NCBI GenBank assembly: GCA_037893225.1
Contig: JAZGUH010000185.1
Coordinates: 1,860,001-1,924,000 of the forward strand
DNA: 64,000 bases
From: Hippasteria phrygiana
Taxonomy: Eukaryota > Echinodermata > Asteroidea > Valvatida > Goniasteridae
Reading direction: 5' to 3'
Made by a program: the position numbers and the translations under genes. This document shows, one piece after another, positions 47,001 through 59,000 of this stretch. The notes below the pieces were generated by a model. That model was not told the DNA's origin and did not search any database. It saw only the letters and a list, made by a program, of their open reading frames with translations. Positions within the stretch are counted from its first letter, which is position 1; every line of letters begins with the position of its first letter.

Positions 47001-50000
47001 ATCGCCATGGCTTTACATTTGGTACCCCCCAACCCCCATTTTTTTTCTAATGAAAAATTGAGGTCACTTAAAAAGAACACTGGCATAAAAAATGGGTCAC
47101 CTTTTTGCACATTTGTTTTAAATTTTGCCCCCACCCCCTCGGTCCCGGACCTGCAAAAACTGTCTATAGGCCCCCTACGTATTCATGTATAAATCATATA
47201 CATGTAAAAATATATTGATGGACATCGCATTACTACACGGGGGACAGTGGCGTAGCTAAGGGGGGGAGGGCAAGGGGGGGGCAACTGCCCCCATGTGGGA
47301 ACTCTTGCCTTCCCCTCTGAAAAATTGGGATTTTTTTTTTGGGGGGGGGGGTGTCTCCATCTGTAGTGTGTAGATATGCGTTATTATAGCGTGGACCTAT
47401 TTAACAAAGTCTAATTTCCCCCCTTGAAAATAGCCATGCCCCCCCCCCCCCCCCTCTATGAAGAGCCTGGCTACGCCACTGACGGGGGATGGTTTCTGTT
47501 ATTCTATAACAGGTGTCATACCTATTACGATTTGTTTTTTAAAAGAATACCATACTCCAGGGCTCCAAAAGAATCAGGTCCGACCTTGATCTTGTGCCTG
47601 TCCGGGTCAGCCTTAGGATTCTATTGGTCTCAAGGTAATTGTTTAGGAATACTGAAAAATAATAACCCGAGAGATATCGTAATTCATATATATGACAAGT
47701 GGTCGACAGGGTCAAAGTAAATATTTTATGAGTCAAAAAACCTTGAGACGAAGGAAATATCGGAAGCTTTTGAGCGAACTCAAATTGGGAAAAGCCTTAA
47801 CAGCGTGGTGTTGTGAAATGGTTTAAAATAGCTGAAATTGCAATGGCTTGTGTATATGTGTGTTTAAATACTTTTGATAGAGATGTAGTTTTGTTATGGG
47901 ACGAGCAGCATTCCTTCACGTTAAATGTAAAATGGATGGGTGGACGACCAGAAATACCTGTGCATGAACTGAACACTTTTGAATTGTAAAACTTTAAGGG
48001 TTCAGCGAACTGGAATTCGCGGCACGTCAGTAACTTTGAGTATAAATACATGGACATTTTATGCAAGGGTGTTCTCCTTTTTTCTTTCTTGTGACGTCCA
48101 ACTTGGAGGACCATCCGGGCAGGTTGACTTGTCCGTTTAGTACCCGCTTGTTGGGACTGAAGTCCCTGCGGGTGATTTTTGTCTTGTGCCTTGTGTCGAT
48201 GACGGGGAGCCGTGACGGAGGATGACTCGCGTCTGGCGGTGGCTTTTGCACTTTGTGCTGCCCCGTATCGTTGGCGGACATGCGTCGGACTTGTGATGTT
48301 AACCGAGTGCGGCTTGTTTGAGTACCCTGTGGCTCTGCCGGCCCCGGATGGAGGAGACCACACCTTCAGCCATGGATCTTTTCGTAAGACGTAAGCAGCA
48401 TTGTAAAGGAGAAACCATGTTGTTTTGTTTCATCGCAATTTGAACTGAACTGAACTTTTCGTAGACATTTTTGTCTTGTTTTCGCGTCTGCTCGTCCCAC
48501 CCATGCCAAGGTTCTGGTAATTGTATGGTTTTGTGTATCTTGTTTGTTTAGAGTATTTTGTGTAAAATAAATGGCATATTTTTGTATATTTGTTTTGAAC
48601 AGCTTTGCTCATTAATCTTGTTTGGCTTCCTTTGGAACTCATACCTTTTTGGGGGAGGAATTTAATAATGGGTTTTGGAATGGGTCATAACAGTGGAGAC
48701 ACATTGGAAGTAAAAACTACAGTTATGGTGTCAAGTTTATTTTATAGTGTTTATTTAGGGAGGGCATGCCAGTATATCCTTCCATGTGTTTGTATGAGCG
48801 GGTCCAATATCGTCCATGGTGTTTATATGAGGCGAGCCGTCCAATATTTTCTTCCATGGAGTTTAATTTGGTAGATCGGTCCAATATATTCTGTCATGGA
48901 ATATGTGTTGGGCGAGCGGTTCAATGTATTCTTCCATGTTGTTTATGGAAGCGGTCAAATATATTTTTCCCACAGGTGTTTACAAAGAGGCAAGCGGTCC
49001 AATACATTCCTCTATACAGCTTTTATATTTTGGCAAGTCGGTCAGATCTTTTATGACGTTTATGTTTGGGCGAGCGGTCCAATATATTTTCAATTGTGTT
49101 TATATTAGGCAAGTGCATATGGTCCAATATATTTTACGTGTGAGGTCCAGATTTTAATATCGAAACTCTAAACCTCCATCATGAACTGTATACAGATGAA
49201 CTGAAATCAAAGAATTTGACTGAAAATTCGAAACATCCATTAAAACTCTTTTAAACTCCTCGAAAAGTTGAAAAAAATCAAACTACACTTCAAACCTTTT
49301 AACTCTGAACTACAACCTTCAACTTGAAAATTCACCTTCCACTCAATTATATACAATGTAAAACTTGAATTTCAAACAATTTAACCAAGAACGTAGAAAT
49401 TATAGATTTGGAACTCAACAATGCAACTGACAAACTTGGTAGGCGTACACTGTAAAACAAAATGTTGGTCAAAATGGGTTGATATTTTGCCCAATGTTGG
49501 GCAACATATCAACTGCCCACAATCTTGGGCAAATTCTTCCCAATGATTGGTCCATTTTTACCTGAATTAACTAACAATGTGGTAAATTGATACCAATGTT
49601 GGGTAAATAATTGTTGCCCAATTATGTTTCTAGTGATACAATGAGAACATTTGCTCATTTGAGTATATCACACGTGCTTGAAGCGGATATTTTTCGAGCC
49701 CACCAAAAACTAAATCTTCAAGAATTTGAAGATCTACATAGTGAATTCATGGATTTTTCAACGTTTGCGTGAAGACGTCCAGACAAAATCTTATTAGCCA
49801 CAAACACAACCCCGGTAAACACCTGGCCTGATTGAATTGAATGTACGACCTACAATCCCGGCCAAATCTCGTTGGGCCCCCGACCCCCTGCCCCCGGTCT
49901 ATGTTGGCTCTCATGCGCGGAATGCGCGCCGGCTTGATATTACAACATTGAGCGGGGGCGCGGGGGAGGGTATGTTTTTCATCACATGGCCCAAGCATTT

Positions 50001-53000
50001 TGGCCGGGATTGTAGATCACACCACGGGCCCAATGGTTGCTCCATGATTATGATGCACGATATGGGGCAGAGGGAACCCCCCCCCCCCCCCTTTTGGGTT
50101 GGTCATTGTGTTCCCGGAATCTCAGGAATTCTTTTCAGATGTCCAGGGAGGATGTGTTAGGTAACAATAGTCTGGAGAGTGTATAGAGTATAGGGACAAA
50201 AGGGGGGTACCCCTCTGCCCCATATTGTGCTGGGTATACATGATCAACACAATTCATCCAACTCGGCAAAACACCATTTATCCCGCCCCGGACGGTAAAG
50301 GTCGCGTTTAATACTTAAACCCACACCATGTACATGTGAATCCAATTTACCACCACTTTGAATCTCTGGTTTCCCAGTCTGCAGGCACTTTATGCATTTT
50401 AGCCTTCTTTTTGGATTTTATGCTAATATGAATATACATATTCATTAGCAAATGAGTGATGTCACGCAAGGGGAAAGCTTCAGTATGATAGTAGTATATC
50501 TGTGTATACAAATTGTAGGAAACATTTTACCACGGCCATTTTTCTAAAGTTTCTATTTCAGCATTATTTAGGTGCTTATATAGTCGCCAGTCAGTGACAG
50601 ATTTAATGTGCCAACTGCTGGAATAAGTCAAATTTTGACATCTTGTTCATACTGTAATTGCTTGAATGGTACCTCGATTGATGTCATAGCAACAGCACCC
50701 TCGCGCGTCAAGAAATAGCGTGAACATTTTGAATTGCAGTGAACAAAAAAGAACACTAAATTCTTATTTCAAGTCCCCAATCCTTTTATGTGTACACAGT
50801 TCCGAAGCATTGATGATTTTTGCAAAACATGTTTGAGAACGATTTTCATTTCTTGGACCTTGAAATATATTCGGGTAAATCCAGGGCCCAGTGCCACTGA
50901 ACTGCTTAGCACAAGAATATGTGATTCAACCACACTTCGATTTGTCAAAGTCCCTTTACGTATGGGACTAATATCAGAGACCTGTTAAGCACAACAAATT
51001 TGCTTAGCATGAAAAGTCTTCCTTGGGAAAAAAACAGGATTGCCAACCAAATGTTCATGTGATGTGTGTTGCTTAATTATGACTGGTATCCAGCTGTTGT
51101 TTGCTTAGCATGAACGTCACATTCAGTTTTGGCTGGTAATCTGTTTTAACTAGGCAAGTCTTTTGTTTTTGCTAAGTAAATTTTTGTGCGCAGCACTTCC
51201 GTGAAACTTACCTCCGGTCCCAATGTCATGGAGCTATAATGAGCGCAAAATGGTTATGAGTAAATTGTTTATAATTATTTTATCCAAAATTAGCTGAGTG
51301 AGAACCAGTTCTCAGAAATACAGATCACATTGCATTTTTGGCTGGTGACCTGTCGTTGCACCGCAAACTTGTAATTGTTCCCAGGTCAGCTATCCGGGAT
51401 GCCAAATATTTCCCTTTGAAACCAGTCGCGTATAGCATTATGATTTGCGTCCGAGGATTAACTTGGTTTATGAGTTGGCGTGGGGACCGAGCTTGCTCAG
51501 CTCCCCGTGAAAGTCGGTGTTTGACCCCTGGCACACACTGAGGTTGGCCTGCCTGGGCGCCGTGGATGTGCGGCCCGCTCTAACTATGCCATGGGGCCGC
51601 CAGGGGTGTGTGTCATGGGTGCACACCTCCAATGAATCTTCTGTGGACAACAATCATATATTTAAATACTCAAATAATTCAAACAAATATTCAAGCTTTA
51701 AAACGCTCAAAGGTGACTTAACTATACACGAACATTAAGCTTGACTTGTCATCTTTCAGGTTTTTAGAATATCTTTTAGTGTAGTTTTTTCGGGGGGGGG
51801 GGGGGGCGGTTATAACTTTTGGGCGATATTACCTTCCCCCCCCAAAAAAAAAATACCAACAAAACCCAAAGTAGTGCATAATCCTGACCAGCAGAGGATC
51901 CATTTTTGTGGGGGGTAAAGATTTTCTTCTAAAAAGTGCATATTCAAGTAAACCATTTATTTAAGCGTGTTGCTTGGGCGCACGTACATTGAATATGGAC
52001 GATGGCCATAGCCGCGGTTGGAAAAAGACTACCTGGCCGGTTGTCGTCCAGATGCGCATTCCTGCGCGTATTCAATTCATTGTTTGCATATTGTGTGCGT
52101 TACGCTTGGATGCACAAGTCTGTATTGGTATACCAGCACCCCATTAATAACATCCGGACAGAATGTGGTTAACCTGCTCCACACACTGATCTCTATGTAA
52201 ACTGGATAGCGCACCGGCTGTTTGGGTTGACGCCACCGCCCGCCATTTTATCACTCCCAATACAACAGGTTTTCCAACCTTGTCCCCGGGGTCTCCTTTC
52301 ATCCTCGTTCTCCTTACATAGTGATCAGTGGTAAATTGGGAGTGGTAATATGTCGGCTGCTGGCTTCAGTTGCTTGTACAGCGCGCAATGGCCAATGAGC
52401 TATCCAGTTTATATAGAGATCAGTGGCTCCACACCATATTGTGGTCGCTCGGAGGCGGTCCACACGTGGTGGTTTTGTTTGCATTTCGGGTTATCAGGGC
52501 CCATGTGCATAAAAGGCTACTAGTTTAGCTGCCAACTAGTGCTTAGTAAGATTATAAATTCCCTAGTTTATACCTACGGAGTTGGCAACTAATTTGTGTT
52601 GCATAAAACCTCACTAGGCACATTGCTTACTAGTTGCATACTAGGACAATTTGGTTTGTAACTGATTTGGGTGCTATGGCCTTGGAGAGGAGGTGATTAT
52701 GTCAGATACAATAGGCTTGTAGACAAGTTTATTGTGTTTGAGCTTCGAATCACATTCCAAATTAGCATAACTCCTTTCTAAAGGTCTTTGTAACATTGCA
52801 TTACTGTCCAGTACTTACATTTTGTAGAACTACATAAATTCTCTATACAAGGTTGCTACAGCTAGTACATAAAGTTACAACTACAACCATGAGTCTCAAG
52901 CGTGAAAGAAAAATTAATTTTACCCAAGACGAAAACCTATTTTGGGCTAGTTGTCATCTAGTGACTTAGAGGTACCCCAGATCAACTCTAACTTTTGCCA

Positions 53001-56000
53001 GAATTTTAGAATGTTACTATATCTAGTTGGGTTTTATGCATCACAATTAGTAATCAACTAGGCTTAGTAAGCAACTTAAGTCCATTTTAGTTGCCAACTA
53101 GGCCTAGTAGCCTTTTATGCACATGGGCCCTGGTCACGTGGGTTGAAAAAAGTCTGCTAACAACCGTGCACCCCCGTGGAATTCGGAGCGTCCCGCCACA
53201 CTAAAACATAGCCAGCCATGCGAAACAAAGATTGCACCAAAGGAATGTTTATTGTCACACTAATAATGACCATGCAGTTGGCTTCTTTTTGCAAACTACA
53301 AATTGACAAGCGGCCCGAAGCAAATTGTCAGTTCATTTTTTTCTTTTTCTCATAAGTCCCACATAATAGTATAAAATATTTGGGTCAAAACATGAACAGT
53401 TGTTGATACCCAACCCTCATTGCTCTTTTTTGTGTGTGCCACCTGCTGAATACTGATTCAACTTGACTGAATTCGATGCGGGTATTCTGCATATTGTACC
53501 ATGGAACTTATGAGACCAGCCAACATTCCAACAAAACGTTTCACACACAAAAGATCTGACAACTTTTAAACCAACATTTCTGTTCACTGGTTGCAAGGGC
53601 GGGTCATACAAGAAGTACATGTACAAAGTGTTTGCTGTTGCCGGATGTGTGGATAAGCAGTTTAAATTATACTGCTAAATGGGGATATTGGGGTAAAAAA
53701 TGTTTGCGTTGGCAAGCCTTTTGAATGGAAGTCGCCCAATTTATACCACTCTGGGTAGAAGGTTACGATCAGAGGTGGTGGGGTTGGCGACATTTTGAAT
53801 TGCCAACCCTACTATACCCTAACGGTTTTCCTATCCTGGGCCCAGATCTAAAAGGAGGATAATTCTTCAACAGATTTCAAAGAAATTATCCCAATTTTCA
53901 GACCTATAGATCCTGATATAGCGTTTGCCTTGATAAGTCATTCTTTTTTTATATGCCATAATGCACTGTCGGTGTGGTATGCAGGTATAATACAGCTGTC
54001 ATACCATTTTATCATTATTGATATAAATGAGAAGTTTTAAGCCCACTGACCTGATTCCCAATGACATTTCTCCTGGACAGGCGTACAATTTTCTGAATTA
54101 GCGCAAGAATCGCGTGATGTGGGACTGGCCTTGGGGATACCGAACCTGACCCGTAGCCAGGTCCCGGGCACATTGCGAACAAAAACATGATGGACGACCG
54201 AGAATAAAACTTGCCAGCAAGCGGCTTAAAATTACGTCAGCGGTCGCCTGATTTGCAGAGTTGAGGTATAGAGAAAAAATATCACAAAAAAGATCAATTT
54301 GTATGGTAGCGCTTGTTCTTTTGTGTGCGTGTGTGCAGTATTTTCCATAAATCACCGGGGATTATGGGCTGTGAGGCTCCGTGTGGCATCAGGGGGCGAA
54401 GCTATAGCTCATTGTGGGGAGGGGTATGGTGTACTATTTACGACACATCGCTTTGCCTCTTCCATACGCGACGCGACTATACGACGCGACGGCACGACGG
54501 CTGCGTTGCATCGTGCCGTCGCGTCGTGCCGTCGCTTCTTTCCCATTACTTCTGGCGTCGCGTCGTGCGTCGCGTCGTGCCGTCGTGCCGTCGCGTCGTT
54601 TTTTTCTAGCTTGCAGGTTTTCTTTCCTCAACGTCGCCCCTTCCGTCGCCCATCGCGTCGTACCGTCGTGCGTCGCGTCGTGCGTCGCGTCGTGCTCGCG
54701 TCGTGCGTCGCGTCGTGCTCGCGTCGTGCGTCGCGTCGTAGATTGTTTGCTACGAAAATTGGGAAAATACAAACAGAATTCTAGCAAAATCGTCCTTTTA
54801 CACATTTCAAATACACAGCTCAGGCCTTTTGTTCACCGCGCGGTTAAGCACATGCGCGCATAAATTTAAATTTATTAGCGGGTTATTCTGTGAGCCAGTT
54901 CGGTATTTCAACTGCGCATGTTCACAATAGCATGACCGGATTACTCCACCGAAACACGAAGCGAAACACGACGCGAAACACGACGCGAAACATTACGCGA
55001 AATACGACGCGACGCACGACGCGAGCACGACGCGACGCACGACGCGAGCACGACGCAAACACGACGTGAGCACGACGCGACGCACGACGCGACGCACGAC
55101 GCGACACACGACGGTACGACGCGATGGGCGACGGAAGGGGCGACGTTGAGAAAAGCAAACCTGCAAGCTAAAAAAAAAACGACACGACGGCACGACGCGA
55201 CGCACGACGCGACGCCAGAAGTAATGGGAAAGAAGCGACGGCACGACGCGACGGCACGATGCAACGCAGCCGTCGTGCCGTCGCGTCGTATAGTCGCGTC
55301 GCGTATGGAAGAGGCAAAGCGATGTGTCGTAAATAGTACACCATAGAGGGGGAGCTGTATCACTTCTTTTGATTTTGTTTTACCCGTTGGAGGGAAAGCG
55401 AAATTCTCTTAAATCATTACCCTCTCTCGTTATCTGTATAACAAAGCCTAAAAGCTCGGTTCATCGAATCATATTCGTTAATTAAGGCGTCCTTTGTGAA
55501 CTAATAATTTTGCCTTGTCTCACGCTAGTCTTCTTTACGTTGTGATGTGTTCCGTTTGTCCTATGTCGTTTTTTTGTTGTGTGTTTGCTTGTCCATATAT
55601 TGGTTAGGGCACACACGCGTTACGCTTAATAACCGTATACCTATATGTTGTCATTCAATTTTCTTTTTTATATTTTAGTATCTATTAAATATCACATTAT
55701 ATTCTTTGGTTATGTCCAGCACTCGGCACAAAAGGGGATTTCGTCTTTTATGAGGTCAGATTTGTTTGCTGCCCGCAGCGACGACTTTTAGACGAATGGC
55801 ACCAGCGGGATAGACGGTACTTGATAAAAATAGCTCTCAAAAGTCACTTTTTGTGTTATTTCATGGTAGAAATAATTGGCTTTTTTATTTTACAGTACGC
55901 AATCTACATAAAACTACAAAATGACGCAGACTTCTCTCAGCAATCAACGTCTTGTGTGTCTAGACCTTGTGTATCCTGGGAAAGTTTTGAAAATGTGTGC

Positions 56001-59000
56001 CGGTCTTTGTGTATTCTGGTGCATACTGTACTGGTGCATGTAAAAGCCTAGCCATTGCCCATAAAATGTATTTGACAAGGGAGAAATTATTGGGGGGACA
56101 CTGCCATAGACGTCCCTCCCCCAAAGATAATTTGGAGGGGCGTGCATTAAAAAGCTTGCTTTTATGATCAATTTTAGCACATGTACTTCTATTTATGGTT
56201 TTCAGTAAAGGAGTTCGTTCCACGGACCACACAAAACAGCTCCCTGATGCATGAAAAGCCTGGGAAGATAAAACAAAAATTGAACACCACCGCGCTTCTT
56301 TTCATCTTAAATAAAAATACACATTAAGACCATGATCGTGTTTTTGTAAGACATAGCCAACTGCATAGGCCTATTTATTGCTTGTTTCCAAGTCATGTAA
56401 ATGCATACATTATTAAATTCATTGAAATTGTAGAATTTCGCGCCTAATAATTTAAAACCCTAACCCTACCAGACGCAGCTCAGTACATGTGCTGACAGCT
56501 CCACTTTACTGGACTCTGCACACAAGTCAACGTGACAAAGTATGAAATCTGATGCGTAGTGGCAGGGTTCTAGCAAACATGCCCTGGAGGGTTAGGGATT
56601 TATTAAATAATTGAATCGTTTTGGGGGCCGAAGATCCGCTGTGCATGAGAGGAGGGAGGAAGTCTCAAACTCCTCAATGAAGATGTCGGCAAGGACCGGG
56701 GATGAAGGAGATCCCACGGAGGTCCCAGCCGTCTGCTCGTTGAACTCGCCTTGCCACTGAAAACAACTGGAAGAAACATGTTAGTTAGAGATCATGGATT
56801 TGGTCGGGGGACAAGTCGGTGCGCTCACAAAGGGTGGTGTCATGATCAAGTCTTTCCTTAGCTAGTTGGCAGGCCTCGCCTGTGGGGACATTGGTAAAGA
56901 CAAGAATGAGCCGACGTCAAAACTAACCAGCAAGTCAGTGGGTTGGGCAGTGAGGTTTCTTGTCTAAATAATGTTGACAAAACTGAAGTAGAACTTTAGT
57001 CACTGCTATATCTCTAAGGCATTTATCAAATTTATTCTCGCATGGATTATTTTATTACACAGGCAGTTCGTTTATATAAAATACCTTCTTAGTGTTTGTA
57101 ATAAATAAGCCAGTTCGGTATCTCAAAGGTCGAAGGTTATTCGGGATAAAATTGCTGACGCAATGTCACGCCATGTTACGCGAACGCCCATTCTGATTGA
57201 ATTTAACACGTGGGCGTTGTGCGACCACAAATTTCTGAATTAGATACCCTGTGCTGTGCTGTGATTGGACAATGTTGACATAAGCAATACATGCGCAAGC
57301 GCTTGCGGCTGAACGTCGCCTTGCCCGTTCCTGCGCGGGCTTCGTCTGTTAGTTTGTTTGTTTTTTGAATGGCAAATCTTTGTCTGGAATTCCGCAGAGA
57401 CTAGGAAAAGTCTACAAGATATAGGCCTGGACCAGTCTTATGCTTTAGTAATGTTTCGGATCGGAGGAAAATATTCTTCTTGTGAATACATAGGCCTATT
57501 AAAGTATATAGGAGCTTTTATTGCGTCACCTTGGGTCACCCTTTTTTGAGCACGTGGTTGTTTTACCACAGTAATGCACCCGAATTTGCAGGTTGTAACA
57601 GGCTAATGTCAAAATGTACATGGCTTAATTGTCCTTTCTTCTGCGCGTATGTCTTGTGCATGCAACGTCGCAGTGTATCAGACTGCAGTGCGTATACAGA
57701 CTGCCCACATAGTGGGCGGGGCAAACTGTCATTGATGCAGGGGAGCTGTTCAGAGCCAGAGAGGAAAAGAGTGGAGTTTCTACCCTCAATTTTTTTCTTT
57801 CGCCTTTTTTATGTATAAAAGTATAAGTTTTGAAGGTATGCGTGCTGAGTTGACTACTCTAGGTCTGCGGTAACACCATGTGGAAATTTAACTAGATCTG
57901 ACGTACGGCTACCATAGAAACACAACAGAGAGCTTATATAGCGAAATCAAAGCTGAAGGAATAACTTAATTTTCAGATTATCCCCGAAACCTTGTTTATG
58001 CATTTTCCCAGGTTTTGTTTGTCATCACGGCTCATGATTTATCCATACCCTGTGTTGTGATTATGCTCAGTCAGCATGCACTCAGTGCGCACGTGCTAAC
58101 GCTTGATAAAATATTATGAGCCGAAACTATAACCTGGCCTAAAATGTTGATTTTTATTTATTGAAGTCATTCAACAGTACCACTCAAGGGTGGTAGGGTT
58201 GAATTGCCAACCCTACCACCCTTACGGTTTTCCTAGGTCCAAGTTTAAATAGAGGATAATTCTTCAACAGATTATAAGGTATTTATCCTATTTTTCAGAC
58301 CTATTTTTACTGATTGACAGATTTAAATAATTTTAATAAATCCGAGTTTTCACAACTTGGATCAAAAGGTTACCTTCTCCATTTGAATATAGAAACATGA
58401 ATTTGGTGTATTCGTATACAGCTACACGCGTATGCCTGCTTCATTCGTTTGCAGACTCATGTTCATTGCACTCCGTAGTTGGTTGTCGAATAATCGCGTC
58501 AACGCAGCCTGTGGACTATTGTCCAATAATAATTGTGACCTGTCCCCACGAAATGGTGGAAAGTACCGATAGCAAAATTTGAAAAATGAAGATTACGGTA
58601 TTTCCTGAAAGTACGGGTTATAAGCTTTAATTTGATATATTGTGTGTTGTGGTACCTCATTCTTAGCCCCCGATACAATCTTTTGGAGTTGTCGGAGTCT
58701 TGACCCCTTGTTTGTAACTCGGAAAACCATAGCGCGAATTTCCGCGTATTTTGAACTGGCAGGTAAGAATAAGCCAGTTCGGTATTTCAACTGCGCATGT
58801 GCACAATGACATTTTATCCCGAATGACCCGCGTGACCTAACTCGCGCGTGTGAACGCAAAAGGTGGTCGCACAACGCGCACGTGTGAAATTCAATATGGG
58901 CGTTCGCGTAACATGGCTTGACATTTACATTAGCATTTTATCCCGAATAACCTTTGACCTTTGAGGCTTATTGGACGCAGGTCGCACTAGACTTGAAATT

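Larger units (their letters stand above)
56946..58771. other. Intron 2 sequence, repeats only
   Basis: It contains a truncated MITE (57108-57229) and a dispersed repeat (58178-58310). Around 58485-58535 is a fragment related to 1975-2020. I see no gene. Confidence 0.45.

Noticed and set aside
47797..48363. 188-codon - strand open frame
   Set aside because: Low-complexity basic composition, no motif I recognise, and overlapping open frames on both strands of the same GC-richer block.
54299..54863. Arg/Val-rich open frames of 98-161 codons over the foldback arms, and their mirror on the - strand at 54941-55363
   Set aside because: They follow directly from the CGTCGTGCGTCG tandem unit, are present in several frames, and have no start or splice logic.
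56453..56468. Telomere-like CCCTAACCCTA (also at 20763 and 26267)
   Set aside because: Only one to three units each; common by chance in AT-rich DNA and not an interstitial telomere array.
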